Shown: positions 34,707 to 44,388 of the stretch, one piece after another
How positions within the stretch are numbered: the first letter of the stretch is position 1
How the letters are laid out: the number at the start of each line of letters is the position of its first letter
NCBI GenBank assembly: GCA_958295875.1
Contig: OY282379.1
Span: 3,129,046 to 3,193,045 of the forward strand
Direction: 5' to 3'
Source: an uncultured Pseudomonadales bacterium
GTDB lineage: Bacteria; Pseudomonadota; Gammaproteobacteria; Pseudomonadales; Azotimanducaceae
DNA length: 64,000 nt
Program-made: the position numbers and the translations under genes
Notes under the pieces: model-generated
Told to the model about the DNA's origin: nothing
What the model saw: only the letters and a program-made list of their open reading frames with translations
Database searches by the model: none

Positions 34707-36434
34707 ATGACATCGCAGCCTGTGGCCGCCCAAGGCCCATCCGAGTTCAATGTCGGCGCCGTCGGCGCCCGCGTCGCGGCCATGCCGCACGACAAATACC
34801 GCGCCTTCCCGCCGGTTGCGCTCAAAGATCGCACTTGGCCGGATGCCGTGCTCACCGAGCCGCCGCGCTGGTGCAGCGTGGACTTGAGGGATGGCAACCA
34901 AGCGCTCATCGACCCGATGAATGTCGGCGAGAAGCTGCGCATGTGGGATTTGCTGCTCGACATCGGCTTCAAGGAGATCGAAGTGGGTTTTCCGGCCGCC
35001 TCGCAGCCGGACTTCGACTTCATTCGCCGCATCATTGACGAGGGCCGCATCCCGCCGCACGTCACCATCCAAGTGTTGTGCCAAGCGCGGGAGGAACTCA
35101 TCGCGCGCACCGTCGAAGCCCTTGAAGGCGCCCCGTCGGCGATCTTCCATCTGTACAACTCCACGTCCACGCTGCAGCGTCGCGTGGTGTTCCGCATGGG
35201 CCGCGAGGGCATCGTCAAGCTCGCGGTGGATGGGGCGAAGCTGGCGCGGGATGGCCTCGCTGCGCTGTCTGGCGCCAACATTGCGTTCGAGTACTCCCCG
35301 GAGAGCTTCACCGGCACCGAGTTGGATTTCGCCGTGGACATCTGCGCCGCGGTGGCCGAGGAGTGGGGCGCGACGCCGGAAGAGCCGATGATCATCAACC
35401 TGCCTTCCACGGTGGAGATGGCCACGCCGAACGTGTATGCGGATCAGATCGAGTGGTTCTGCCGCCAGTTCCCGCGCCGCGACAGCGTGGTGGTGAGCCT
35501 GCACGCCCACAATGACCGCGGCACCGGCGTGGCCGCCACCGAACTGGCGCTGATGGCGGGCGCCGAGCGGGTGGAAGGCACGTTGTTCGGCAACGGCGAA
35601 CGCACCGGCAATTGCGACTTGGTGACCGTGGCCATGAACCTGTTCTCCCAAGGCGTGGACCCGCAGTTGGATTTCCACGACATGCCGCGCATCCGCGGCG
35701 AAGCGGAGGCGCTCACCAAGTTGGCCGTGCATGAACGCCATCCCTACGCCGGAGATTTGGTGTTCACCGCCTTCTCCGGCTCGCACCAGGACGCCATCCG
35801 CAAGGGCATGGTGCATGCGCGCGGCGGTGGCGATGCGTGGCAGGTGCCGTATCTGCCCATCGACCCAGCGGATGTCGGCTCCTCGTACAAGGAATCGGTG
35901 CGGGTGAACAGCCAATCCGGCAAGGGCGGGGTTGGCTTTGTGCTTGAGGAGCGGTTCGGCGTCACGTTGCCGCGTGAGATGCTGGCGGAGTTCTCGGCGG
36001 TGGTGCAACGGCTCACGGAACGTCTGGACCGCGAAGTGCAGCCAGACGAAATCTTTGCAGCGTTGCTGGCTGAGTACTTGGTGGAGCAGGGTCCCTACCG
36101 CCTGCTGGACTATGACTTAACGCGCGGCGACACGGGCCGGCAGCGCTGCGCGGCGCAGCTGGAGGCCGCCGGGCAACGCATCGACATCGTGGGGGAGGGC
36201 ACCGGCCCCATCGAGGCGTTCGTCAACGGCATGGTGGAGACGCTGAACGAGCCGCTCAACATCATGGATTACCACGAGCACGCGCTCACCACCGGCAAGG
36301 ACGCCGCCGCCATCTGCCTGCTCGCCATCAACGACGGGGCGGGGCGTTGCTATGGCATCGGCATGAGCACGAACACGATCACCGCATCGCTCACCGCGGT
36401 GGTGTCGGCGCTGAATCGCCGCTGGCGCCGTTGA
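34707..36434 (+). CDS. leuA: 2-isopropylmalate synthase, long (LeuA type 2) form
   Basis: Condenses acetyl-CoA with 2-oxoisovalerate, the first committed step of leucine synthesis, normally feedback-inhibited by leucine. Catalytic TIM barrel with VDLRDGNQALIDPMN near the start, EVGFPAASQPDFDFIR, and the metal-binding HAHNDRGTG; C-terminal LeuA dimer regulatory domain from about residue 425. Length 575 and the long N-terminal extension (KYRAFPPVALKDRTWP) mark the type 2 form. leuB, leuC and leuD are not in the window. A candidate leader peptide lies 68 bases upstream. Confidence 0.95.
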   Translation: MTSQPVAAQGPSEFNVGAVGARVAAMPHDKYRAFPPVALKDRTWPDAVLTEPPRWCSVDLRDGNQALIDPMNVGEKLRMWDLLLDIGFKEIEVGFPAASQPDFDFIRRIIDEGRIPPHVTIQVLCQAREELIARTVEALEGAPSAIFHLYNSTSTLQRRVVFRMGREGIVKLAVDGAKLARDGLAALSGANIAFEYSPESFTGTELDFAVDICAAVAEEWGATPEEPMIINLPSTVEMATPNVYADQIEWFCRQFPRRDSVVVSLHAHNDRGTGVAATELALMAGAERVEGTLFGNGERTGNCDLVTVAMNLFSQGVDPQLDFHDMPRIRGEAEALTKLAVHERHPYAGDLVFTAFSGSHQDAIRKGMVHARGGGDAWQVPYLPIDPADVGSSYKESVRVNSQSGKGGVGFVLEERFGVTLPREMLAEFSAVVQRLTERLDREVQPDEIFAALLAEYLVEQGPYRLLDYDLTRGDTGRQRCAAQLEAAGQRIDIVGEGTGPIEAFVNGMVETLNEPLNIMDYHEHALTTGKDAAAICLLAINDGAGRCYGIGMSTNTITASLTAVVSALNRRWRR

Positions 36435-36527
36435 GGCAGGGCAGAGGACGCGCACGATGCCGCAACGGGCGTCTTGGCGCGCGGGCAGCAATCCTTGCTT
36501 TGCCTTCGATCGCCGCTGCCGGCGAGT

Positions 36528-37820
36528 CTAATCCTCCTCGGCGGGCCGCTCGTCGCCGGCGGGCGCATCTGCGCTCGGCGCTCGCCAGAGCCGCGCGCTG
36601 CGCACCGCGTTGTCCTTGATCTGCAAGGTCTCCACCAGATGGTCGCCGACGCGCAGGCACACATTCGCTTCTGGGATGGACTCCAAGCGTTCCAGCAACA
36701 GCCCGTTCAATGTGCGCGGGCCATCCGTGGGCAACGACCAGCCGAGCGCCCGGTTGAGATCGCGTAGCAGCGCGGTGCCATCGATGTAGTAGGAGCCATC
36801 GTCTTGGGGGTGGATGTCCGGGGCGTTGGCGGCGAAGTCTGTCGTGAACTCGCCGACGATCTCCTCCAAGATGTCCTCCAGCGTCACCATGCCGCGGATG
36901 TTGCCGTATTCGTCCACCACTAAGGCGAGGCGGTGGCGTTCCTTCTGAAAGTTCGCCAGTTGGGTGTGCAGCGGCGTGCCGGCGGGCACGAAGTACGGCG
37001 CCTCCAGTTCGGCGAGCACGTCCTCTGCGGTGTAGGTGTCCTTTAGCAGGAAGCGGGCGGCGCGGCGCAGATGCAGCACGCCGTGGACGGTCTTGTCGCC
37101 CTCGCTCAGCACCGGCAGGCGAGTGTGCGGCGAATTCGCCAGTTGCTCGGTGATGTCTTCGAGCGGCGCGTCGATGTCGATGCTGGACACCTCGGAGCGC
37201 GGCACCATGATGTCCTCCACCGTCACCTTCTCCAAGTCGAGGACGCGCAGCAGCATGTTTTGGCGTCGCGCCGGCAGCCGGGCGCTCTCATTCACCACGG
37301 TGCGCAACTCTTCGATGCTCAAGCGCTCGGATTCCGCTGCGCCTCTGACAAATGGCCGCACCAAGAAATTGGCGATGGCGTTTATGAACACCACCACGGG
37401 ATACAGCAGCTTCAAGAGCGGCTGCAGCAGGAAGGCGGAAGGAAAGGCGATCTGTTCCGGGCGCGCCGCGGCCACGGTTTTCGGGCCGACCTCGGCGAAG
37501 ATGAGGAACCAGATCGTCAACGCCACTGGCGCGAGCCACGCGGTGGCATCGCCGAAGTAGCGAATCCAGAGCACGGTGAACACCGTCGCCGCAGCGAAGT
37601 TCACCAAGTTGTTGCCGATGAGGATGACGCCGAGCAGCCGGTCTGGGCGACGCAGCAGGCGTTGCGCCTTGCGTGGCCCCCGCTGCCCCTGCTTCGCCAA
37701 GTGCAGCAGGCGATAGCGATTGAGCGCGATCATCGCCGTCTCGGAGCTGGCGAAGTAGGCCGAGATCAACGTGAGGACGAGAACGATCGCGAACAGCACC
37801 GTGGCGGAGGCATCAGCCAT
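36528..37820 (-). CDS. CNNM/CorB-type membrane protein with CBS pair (HlyC/CorC family)
   Basis: A 430-residue protein: N-terminal DUF21/CNNM membrane domain with four helices (ISAYFASSETAMIALNRYRLLHLAKQG, GNNLVNFAAATVFTVLWIRYFG, IFAEVGPKTVAAARPE), a CBS-domain pair at about residues 200-330 (IMVPRSEVSSIDID, MVTLEDILEEIVGEF) and the C-terminal CorC_HlyC domain. The family is implicated in magnesium/cobalt export or sensing (YfjD/CorB/CNNM). Stands alone, facing leuA; the upstream region holds the trpF promoter area. Confidence 0.9.
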   Translation of the reverse strand: MADASATVLFAIVLVLTLISAYFASSETAMIALNRYRLLHLAKQGQRGPRKAQRLLRRPDRLLGVILIGNNLVNFAAATVFTVLWIRYFGDATAWLAPVALTIWFLIFAEVGPKTVAAARPEQIAFPSAFLLQPLLKLLYPVVVFINAIANFLVRPFVRGAAESERLSIEELRTVVNESARLPARRQNMLLRVLDLEKVTVEDIMVPRSEVSSIDIDAPLEDITEQLANSPHTRLPVLSEGDKTVHGVLHLRRAARFLLKDTYTAEDVLAELEAPYFVPAGTPLHTQLANFQKERHRLALVVDEYGNIRGMVTLEDILEEIVGEFTTDFAANAPDIHPQDDGSYYIDGTALLRDLNRALGWSLPTDGPRTLNGLLLERLESIPEANVCLRVGDHLVETLQIKDNAVRSARLWRAPSADAPAGDERPAEED

Positions 37821-38143
37821 CTTCAGGGCCTCCCTGCAAGCGCAGCTGGACGGCGTGCGAAGCCGCTGGGGAGCATGGGCGTGGCAGCGAAGCCGCTGGG
37901 TGGAGCGGAGTGGCCAAGACGCCGGGGTGGGCGGGGTGCATCGGCGTGCGAGCGGGCTAGCGCGACGGGGCCGCGGCGTTCAATGCGCCATGACGCGATG
38001 CCGGCAACGGTAACACAGAGGGCGAGGGTGGTGCGTTGGCAAACGCAGCGCCACCGGCAGGAACGATATGCTCCGTGCGTCGCGTGGTTGGAAGGGACGG
38101 CGTTTCACGGCACACTACCTTGCCTTTCCCGCTTGGGCTTCCC
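37821..38143 (+). other. Intergenic region between divergent CNNM gene and trpF
   Basis: About 320 bases with no gene I can support. The trpF frame is open back to 38036 but lacks conserved sequence before the GTG at 38144. I saw TTGGCA at 38036 and TATGCT at 38067, but the spacing (25 bases) is too long for a confident promoter. No Trp-rich leader peptide is evident. Confidence 0.5.
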
Positions 38144-38773
38144 GTGCGCGTCCGAACTAAAATCTGCGGCATCACGTCTGTGCAGGATGCTGGCGCCGCC
38201 GCTGTCGCCGGCTGCGACGCGGTGGGCTTGATGTTTTATCAGGGCAGCCCACGCTGCGTGGCGTTGGAGCAGGCGGCCGCCGTCGCTGCTGCGCTGCCGC
38301 CGTTCATCGCCCGGGTAGGCGTCTTTGTGGACCCGAGCGCAGAGGCGGTGGAGGCGGTGCTGGCGCGGTTGCGCCTCGATGCGCTGCAGTTCCACGGCGA
38401 TGAGCCGGCCGCGGATTGCGAGCGCTTTGGCGTGCCCTACGTCAAGGCGTTCCGCGTGCGAGAAGCGGTGAACGTGGCGGCGTTGGAGGATGCCTATCCG
38501 TCCGCGAGCGCGTTGCTGCTCGATGCGTTCCATCCCGTCGCGCGCGGTGGCGTTGGATGCGCATTTGATTGGGCGCTGTGGCCGCAAGCCGGTGCCAAGC
38601 CGCTCATGCTGGCGGGCGGCTTGACGCCGCAGAACGTGGGCGGCGCCATCCGTCGCCTGCGTCCTTATGCGGTGGATGTGAGCAGCGGCGTCGAGGACGG
38701 CGTGAAGGGCGTCAAGAACGCAACGAAGCTGGATGCGTTTTTGGCGGAGGTGCGCCGTGCCAGCGCGGAATGA
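38144..38773 (+). CDS. trpF: Phosphoribosylanthranilate isomerase
   Basis: Third step of tryptophan synthesis from anthranilate. TIM-barrel enzyme with the catalytic Cys in TKICGIT, LQFHGDE in the middle, the catalytic Asp in LLLDAFHP, and phosphate-binding [10 protein letters not shown] and [12 protein letters not shown] start at 38144 gives 209 residues (family about 205). Overlaps trpB by 17 bases. Being free-standing rather than fused to trpC, and followed by trpB-trpA, it matches the Pseudomonas-type layout. Confidence 0.94.
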   Translation: MRVRTKICGITSVQDAGAAAVAGCDAVGLMFYQGSPRCVALEQAAAVAAALPPFIARVGVFVDPSAEAVEAVLARLRLDALQFHGDEPAADCERFGVPYVKAFRVREAVNVAALEDAYPSASALLLDAFHPVARGGVGCAFDWALWPQAGAKPLMLAGGLTPQNVGGAIRRLRPYAVDVSSGVEDGVKGVKNATKLDAFLAEVRRASAE

Positions 38774-39974
38774 CCCGCCGTACGCCGCGCCGGACGCCGC
38801 CGGGCGGTTTGGCAGCTATGGCGGCCGTTTCGTCGCCGAAACGCTGGCGCATGCGCTGGAGGCGCTGACCTCCCTCTACGAGACGCTGCGCGACGATGCC
38901 GGCTTCCGCCAAGCGTTGGCGGAGGATTTGTCCCGTTACGTCGGGCGACCAACGCCGCTCTATTTCGCGCAACGGCTCACGGCGCAAGTGGGCGGCGCCA
39001 AGCTCTATCTGAAGCGGGAAGACCTCAACCACACCGGCGCCCACAAGATCAACAACACCGTTGGCCAAGCGCTGCTTGCCAAGCGCATGGGCAAACCCCG
39101 CGTGATCGCGGAGACTGGCGCTGGGCAACATGGTGTGGCGACGGCGACGGTGGCGGCGCGCTTGGGGCTTGAATGCCGCGTCTTCATGGGCGCCACGGAC
39201 ATCGAGCGGCAGCGCCTCAACGTGTATCGAATGGAACTGCTCGGCGCCGAGGTGGTGGCGGTGGAATCCGGTTCGCGCACGCTGAAGGACGCCATGAACG
39301 AGGCCATGCGCGATTGGGTGACGAACGTGGACACCACGCACTACATCATCGGCTCGGTGGCGGGGCCGCATCCATACCCGATGATGGTGCGGGATTTTCA
39401 AGCCGTCATCGGCCAAGAGGCGCGCGCCCAGTGCTTGGAGGTGGAAGGGCGCCTGCCCGACTTGCTAGTCGCCTGCGTCGGCGGCGGCTCCAACGCGATG
39501 GGCCTGTTCCACCCGTTCCTGGACGACGCCGGCGTGGACATGGTTGGCGTGGAGGCGGCTGGTTTGGGCCTTGCGACAGATCGCCATGCAGCGCCGCTCA
39601 ACGCTGGCTCGCCGGGGGTGCTGCATGGCCAGCACACCTACTTGATGCAGACGGACGACGGGCAGATCATGGAAACGCACTCGATCTCCGCAGGGCTCGA
39701 CTATCCGGGCGTGGGCCCGGAGCATTCCCACTTGAAGGATCTGGGCCGCGCCCGCTACGCCGCGGCCACGGACGCCGAAGCGTTGGCGGCGTTCCGCGCG
39801 CTCAATCGCGCCGAAGGCATCATGCCGGCGCTGGAATCGAGCCATGCGGTGGCTTGGGCGATGCAGGAAGCCGCCCGCCGCCCGGCAAGCGACATCATCG
39901 TCGTCAATCTTTCCGGACGCGGCGACAAGGACATCCATGTCGTCGCCGGTCTGGGCGAGGCCGGCACGCCGTGA
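38757..39974 (+). CDS. trpB: Tryptophan synthase beta chain
   Basis: PLP enzyme that joins indole and serine. The PLP lysine is in HTGAHKINN, preceded by [41 protein letters not shown] and the [10 protein letters not shown] phosphate-binding loop are all typical. Length 405 (E. coli 397). GTG at 38757 lies within the end of trpF; the stop overlaps the trpA GTG (GTGA), so the three genes are coupled. Confidence 0.96.
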   Translation: MPARNDPPYAAPDAAGRFGSYGGRFVAETLAHALEALTSLYETLRDDAGFRQALAEDLSRYVGRPTPLYFAQRLTAQVGGAKLYLKREDLNHTGAHKINNTVGQALLAKRMGKPRVIAETGAGQHGVATATVAARLGLECRVFMGATDIERQRLNVYRMELLGAEVVAVESGSRTLKDAMNEAMRDWVTNVDTTHYIIGSVAGPHPYPMMVRDFQAVIGQEARAQCLEVEGRLPDLLVACVGGGSNAMGLFHPFLDDAGVDMVGVEAAGLGLATDRHAAPLNAGSPGVLHGQHTYLMQTDDGQIMETHSISAGLDYPGVGPEHSHLKDLGRARYAAATDAEALAAFRALNRAEGIMPALESSHAVAWAMQEAARRPASDIIVVNLSGRGDKDIHVVAGLGEAGTP

Positions 39975-40777
39975 GCCGCATCGCGGCGCGGTTGGCGCAA
40001 CGCCAGGGCGAGGGGCGGCGCGCGCTCGTCACCTTCATCACCGCCGGCGACCCGACGCTGGACGCCACGGCGCCGGCGCTGCATGCGTTGGTGCGCGGCG
40101 GCGCCGACATCGTGGAGCTGGGCGTGCCATTCTCGGACCCGGAAGCGGAAGGGCCGTCGATTCAGCGTTCGTCCGAGCGCGCCCTTGCCAAGGGCGTGAC
40201 GCTGGCGGACGTGCTGCACGTTGCCGCCGCGTTCCGGCGCGCGGACGCGGACACCCCCGTGGTGCTGATGGGCTACCTGAATCCCGTGCTGCGCATGGGC
40301 TACGAGGCATTCGCCGAACGCGCGGCCGCCGCCGGCGTCGATGGCGTCATCTTGGTCAACCTGCCGCCGGAGGAAGCCGATGCCGCCCAAGCCGCGTTGG
40401 CGACGCATGGGCTGGACCTCATCTTCCTCGTCGCGCCCACCACGCAGCGCGAACGCGCCGAACACATCGCCGCCCGCGCCAGCGGCTTTATCTACTACGT
40501 GTCCTTGAAAGGGGTGACCGGCGCCCGCCATCTAGACGTGGCGGACGTCGAGCGTGGCGTCGCAGCGCTGCGCGCCGTGAGCGACCTGCCGGTGCTGGTG
40601 GGCTTCGGCATCCGCGATGCGGAGTCGGCAAGGGCGGTGGCGGCGCGTGCCGATGGCGTTGTCGTCGGGAGCGCCTTGGTGGATGCGATGGGTGAGCGCG
40701 CGACCTGCCCAGAACGCATTCCAGCCGCCTTGGAGTCTTGGCTGCGGCCAGTGCGCGAGGCCATCGACGAGCGATGA
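39971..40777 (+). CDS. trpA: Tryptophan synthase alpha chain (Glu in place of catalytic Asp60)
   Basis: Cleaves indole-3-glycerol phosphate and channels indole to TrpB. A 268-residue TIM barrel, same length as E. coli TrpA. The catalytic Glu49 is present in [10 protein letters not shown]. At the position of catalytic Asp60 the sequence reads [11 protein letters not shown], that is Glu60, in the codon string GAA GCG GAA GGG. The rest of the active site looks normal ([32 protein letters not shown]). GTG start overlapping the trpB stop; its own stop overlaps the folC ATG (ATGA). Confidence 0.94.
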   Translation: MSRIAARLAQRQGEGRRALVTFITAGDPTLDATAPALHALVRGGADIVELGVPFSDPEAEGPSIQRSSERALAKGVTLADVLHVAAAFRRADADTPVVLMGYLNPVLRMGYEAFAERAAAAGVDGVILVNLPPEEADAAQAALATHGLDLIFLVAPTTQRERAEHIAARASGFIYYVSLKGVTGARHLDVADVERGVAALRAVSDLPVLVGFGIRDAESARAVAARADGVVVGSALVDAMGERATCPERIPAALESWLRPVREAIDER

Positions 40778-42000
40778 CGGTCGCCTTGGCGGATTGGCTC
40801 CGGCGCCTTGGCGTCGAGCATCCAAAGGGCGTGCTTGACGGGCTGGACCGCGTCGCCGAGGTGGCGGCCCGTGCCGGTGTGAACCCGCCGTCGCCGCGCA
40901 ACGTCATCGTCGCCGGCACCAACGGCAAGGGCACCACCTGTCTCTTTTTGGAGCGCCTGCTGCTTGCCTCTGGACATTCCACCGGCGCCACCTTATCGCC
41001 GCACCTCGATCGCTTCAACGAGCGCATCCGCGTGGATGGCCAAGACGCCGCGGACGCCGCCATCGTGGCCGGCCTGGAGGCCGTGGAACGCGCCCGCGGC
41101 GCCACGCGGCTCAACTACTTCGAACATGCCGTGCTCGCTGCGTTCGCGGCTTTCCGCGCCGCGCAAGTGGACGCCGCCGTGCTGGAGGTGGGGCTCGGCG
41201 GCCGTTTGGACGCCACCAACATCGTCGCCGCGGACGTCGCGGTGATCGTCAGCATCGGCCTAGACCATCAGGCTTACCTCGGTGACACCCGCGAGGCCAT
41301 CGGCGCAGAGAAGGCCGGCGTGATGCGCGCTGGCCGCCCCGTGGTGTTCGGCGCCGTGGACGCGCCGCGCCCGGTGCGCCGCCGCGCCGCCGAACTGGAA
41401 GCGCCGTTCCTGCAATATGGGCGGGACTTCCGCCAGGCGCGGCACGGCGGCGCTTGGCGGGTGGAGTTGGCTGACGGCCGCGTTGTCTCCACCGAGACGC
41501 CGCCGCGCATCCCTGCGAGCAACGCGGCGACGGCGCTGCAAGCGTTCGCCCTGTTGGTGCCGGACTTCGACGATGCCGTGGTGGAGACGGCGTGCCGGCT
41601 TGCGTTCGCGCCGGGCCGGATGGAGATGCTGGCTGCCCACGAGCGACGCTGGCTGCTCGACGTGGGGCACAACCCAGACGCCGCGGCGTTCCTCGCCTGC
41701 CACATGCAGGAACGCGCCGCCTGCGCCATCGTTGGCATGTTGCAAGACAAGGACTGCGCGGCGTTGGCGTGCGCGTTGGCGCCGCGGGTGGAGCAGTGGA
41801 TCGCGACGGCCAATCGCATGGCGCGTGGCTTGCCTGCCGACGCCTTGGCGCAGCGCATGGCCGCGGTGGCCCCGCGGCCGGTGGCGGAGCTTGATGACGC
41901 CATCGCCGCGGCCATCGCAACCACGCGGAGCAACGATGTTATCCTTGTTTGCGGCTCATTCGATGTGGTTGCTCGCGCTCGAGCTAGGTTGCTTTGTTGA
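40774..42000 (+). CDS. folC: Dihydrofolate synthase/folylpolyglutamate synthase
   Basis: ATP-dependent ligase that adds glutamate to dihydropteroate and to folates. P-loop GTNGKGTT, Mur-ligase-like SPHLDRFNERIRVDGQ, LEVGLGGRLDATNIV and the ADVAVIVSIGLDHQAYLG segment; C-terminal domain with LLDVGHNPDA. 408 residues (E. coli 422). ATGA overlap with trpA. accD, which usually separates trpA and folC, is missing. Confidence 0.94.
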   Translation: MTVALADWLRRLGVEHPKGVLDGLDRVAEVAARAGVNPPSPRNVIVAGTNGKGTTCLFLERLLLASGHSTGATLSPHLDRFNERIRVDGQDAADAAIVAGLEAVERARGATRLNYFEHAVLAAFAAFRAAQVDAAVLEVGLGGRLDATNIVAADVAVIVSIGLDHQAYLGDTREAIGAEKAGVMRAGRPVVFGAVDAPRPVRRRAAELEAPFLQYGRDFRQARHGGAWRVELADGRVVSTETPPRIPASNAATALQAFALLVPDFDDAVVETACRLAFAPGRMEMLAAHERRWLLDVGHNPDAAAFLACHMQERAACAIVGMLQDKDCAALACALAPRVEQWIATANRMARGLPADALAQRMAAVAPRPVAELDDAIAAAIATTRSNDVILVCGSFDVVARARARLLC

Positions 42001-42554
42001 CCGAACAGGCTCGCAATCGCGTCACTGGCGCGGTGTTTTTGATCGCCATCGCCGCGGTCGGGGTGCCTATGCTGTTCGACGGCGCTGGCATCCAGCCCGT
42101 GCGGCTGCCGCCGGTGGAAGTGGAAGCCATCGACGTGTCCGCCCTGCAGGACGTCGAGCCGCCGCCAGACATCGCTCCCACCCTCGTCGCGCGGGACGCC
42201 CTGCTTGAGGAAATCGACGCCGAGGGCTATCGCCGGGACACCGGCGCGCGCCACGGCGAGCCGACGTTGGCGGACGCCTCGGCGCCGCCCCTCGGTGGCC
42301 CGGCGGAAGGTTGGGCCGTGCAGATGGCCAGTTTTGCGCAAGAGGCGAAGGCGCAAGAGTTGCGCGACACGCTGCGCGCCGACGGCTATGACGCCATGCT
42401 CTCCAACGTCAAGCGGGACGCGCGCAAGTTCACCCGCGTGGCGGTGGGGCCGCTGCTCGCCCGCGCCGACGCGGACAAGCTGAAGGACGAGCTCGCCGGC
42501 CGCTATGCGACCTTGGGCCTCGGCGAGCCTCGCGTCGTGCGCTTCGGCCACTGA
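41997..42554 (+). CDS. dedD: SPOR-domain cell-division protein DedD
   Basis: Septal-ring protein: short cytoplasmic N-terminus (TEQARNRVTGAVF), one membrane helix at about residues 11-28, a Pro-rich periplasmic linker and a C-terminal SPOR domain (about 105-183: GWAVQMASFAQEAKAQELRDTLRADGYDA, RVAVGPLLARADADKLKDEL) that binds denuded septal peptidoglycan. TTG start at 41997 overlaps the folC stop (TTGA); a second TTG lies one codon earlier. Two bases separate it from cvpA. Confidence 0.85.
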   Translation: MTEQARNRVTGAVFLIAIAAVGVPMLFDGAGIQPVRLPPVEVEAIDVSALQDVEPPPDIAPTLVARDALLEEIDAEGYRRDTGARHGEPTLADASAPPLGGPAEGWAVQMASFAQEAKAQELRDTLRADGYDAMLSNVKRDARKFTRVAVGPLLARADADKLKDELAGRYATLGLGEPRVVRFGH

Positions 42555-42556
42555 GG

Positions 42557-43066
42557 ATGGCCACGCCAGACATCGTCATCGCCGCCGTCATCGCCCTCTC
42601 CGCATCGTTTGGCTTGATGCGGGGCTTGGTGCGCGAGGTCGTCTCGCTGGTCATTTGGATCACCGCGGCGCTAGGCGCCTCGGCGTTCTCTGGCCTTGTC
42701 GCGGACAGCGTCCTCGGCACGTTGGACTTGGGGCGTCCGATGCGCGTAGCCATCGGTTTTGCGCTAGTGTTCATCGGTGTGCTTATTGCCGGCGCAATCC
42801 TGCAGCGCGTCCTGGGCGGGTTGGTGAAGTCCACTGGCTTGGGCGGCACGGATCGCCTGCTCGGCCTCGTGTTCGGCGGCCTGCGCGGCGCGGTGGTGGT
42901 CATCGTCGCGTTGATGGCAGTGCGCCCGTTCGCCCAACAGAGCGGCTGGTGGGCCGAATCCGAGTTCCGGCCGGGGCTGCTTGCCTTTGAGGACGATCTG
43001 CTTGAGCTCTTCGGCGCCGGCAAGGGATTGGTCGATGACGGCAACGATGGCGAGACCGCCGCATGA
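42557..43066 (+). CDS. cvpA: CvpA-family membrane protein
   Basis: A 169-residue inner-membrane protein with four hydrophobic helices; the start DIVIAAVIALSASFGLMRGLVREVVSLVIWI and the GGLVKSTGLGGTDRLLGLVFGGLRGAVVV segment are characteristic. Needed for colicin V production and envelope homeostasis in E. coli. purF, its usual downstream neighbour, is absent here. Confidence 0.92.
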   Translation: MATPDIVIAAVIALSASFGLMRGLVREVVSLVIWITAALGASAFSGLVADSVLGTLDLGRPMRVAIGFALVFIGVLIAGAILQRVLGGLVKSTGLGGTDRLLGLVFGGLRGAVVVIVALMAVRPFAQQSGWWAESEFRPGLLAFEDDLLELFGAGKGLVDDGNDGETAA

Positions 43067-43113
43067 ATGCGGCGGCGCCGGCATAGTGGAACGGGCATGT
43101 CGGCAGCGCCTCA

Positions 43114-43590
43114 GTGGCTCAGCCAGTGGCTGACGGCGCGGACGCGGCGCTGCCGCGGCGCACGCCCTGCATCGGCGTCTGTTCCACCACCTACGGCGAT
43201 CTCGTTTGCCGGGGTTGCAAGCGGTTCGCTCACGAAATCGTGCAGTGGAACGGCTACGAGGCGTCCCAGCAGCGCACCGTGTGGCGGCGCCTTGAGACGT
43301 TGCGTGACGCGAGCGTGGCCACGTTTGCGAAGGTGGCGGACGAGGCGAAGCTCAGCGGCGTCGCGGCGCGTCTGCGCGTGCCTGCCAAGCCGGCGCCGAG
43401 CGCGCTGGGCATGGCCTATGAGACGTTGCGCCGTGCCAGCGCCGCGGCACTGCCGACGGAGCTCGGCCTGCAGCCCAAGCCGGCCGTTGCGGACTTAAAC
43501 GTGGCTGGCCTATTCGCCGCCATCGACCGCGAGTACTATGCTCGCGCCACCGCCTTCTACGAGCGGAGCTTCCGCACCCGGACGCACTGA
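43114..43590 (+). CDS. DUF1289 domain protein
   Basis: A 158-residue protein with an N-terminal DUF1289 module, TPCIGVCSTTYGDLVCRGCKR, whose four Cys (CxxxC...CxxC-like) suggest metal or Fe-S binding, followed by the family's WNGYEASQQRTVWRRL. The C-terminal 100 residues are not recognised. GTG start at 43114, 47 bases after cvpA. Function unknown. Confidence 0.75.
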   Translation: MAQPVADGADAALPRRTPCIGVCSTTYGDLVCRGCKRFAHEIVQWNGYEASQQRTVWRRLETLRDASVATFAKVADEAKLSGVAARLRVPAKPAPSALGMAYETLRRASAAALPTELGLQPKPAVADLNVAGLFAAIDREYYARATAFYERSFRTRTH

Positions 43591-43650
43591 TCCGCGTGCC
43601 GCCCCGCGCCGCGGGGCGCTCTGCTGCAAAGCACTTCAACGGAGGCCGTC

Positions 43651-44388
43651 GTGCAACATCCCGGCATCGCCCGCACAGCCATCCGCCGCGACCACGCGCT
43701 CATCGCGCCGGAATCGCATGTCCCGCTCGGCCTGCCGGATTGGCGGAACGGCCGCGTCGTGGCGCTGATCTCGCGTGAAATGGGCGCCAAGTTCGCCCAG
43801 TATCTCCTGCGCCTTGATGAAGACGGTTTGGCGCTGCCGCCGAACCCAGCCTGCGAGCACTTCGTCCTTGCCCTCGGCGGCGGCTTTGCCATCGAGTTTC
43901 CGGGCCACGCGTGGCCGCTGCCCGCCGGCGCGTTCGCCTACCTGCCGCCCAACGCCGGTTGGCGGCTCAGCGCCGGCCAAGGCGGCCAAGCGCTGTTGTT
44001 CGAGAAGCCCTACGCGCCGTGCGCGGATGGGCCGCCGGCAGCGTTGCGCGGTGCGCTGGCCGATGTTCCGGCGACGCCATTTCTCGGCGACGAGGCAGCG
44101 CTGCTGCAGGAATTGCTGCCGGATGACCCGCGCTTCGACTGGGGCATCAACCTCTTCGAGTTCGCTCCCGGCGGCACGTTGCCGCTGGTGGAGACGCACT
44201 TCATGGAACACGGCCTCTACATGCTCGCCGGGCAAGGGGTTTATCGGCTTGGCGAGCGCTGGTACCCGGTGCAGGCGGGGGACGCCATCTGGATGGCGCC
44301 GTACCTCACGCAGTGGTATGCGGCCACCGGCAAGGTGGCGACGCGCTACATCTACTACAAAGAGATGCACCGTGCCCCCGCTGCTTGA
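43651..44388 (+). CDS. allE: (S)-ureidoglycine aminohydrolase
   Basis: Bicupin enzyme that releases ammonia from (S)-ureidoglycine to give (S)-ureidoglycolate in purine/ureide catabolism. A 245-residue protein (E. coli AllE 261) with two cupin halves; the C-terminal half carries the manganese site in PLVETHFMEHGLYMLAGQGVYRLGERWYPVQAGDAIWMAPYLTQWY. Start is a GTG with AACGGAGG eight bases upstream. Overlaps the following amidohydrolase gene by 17 bases; together they cover two consecutive steps of ureide degradation. Confidence 0.88.
   Translation: MQHPGIARTAIRRDHALIAPESHVPLGLPDWRNGRVVALISREMGAKFAQYLLRLDEDGLALPPNPACEHFVLALGGGFAIEFPGHAWPLPAGAFAYLPPNAGWRLSAGQGGQALLFEKPYAPCADGPPAALRGALADVPATPFLGDEAALLQELLPDDPRFDWGINLFEFAPGGTLPLVETHFMEHGLYMLAGQGVYRLGERWYPVQAGDAIWMAPYLTQWYAATGKVATRYIYYKEMHRAPAA

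Noticed and set aside
34227..36008. Minus-strand open frame of 593 codons opposite leuA
   Set aside because: Antisense to a complete leuA; His/Arg-rich with no recognisable motif.
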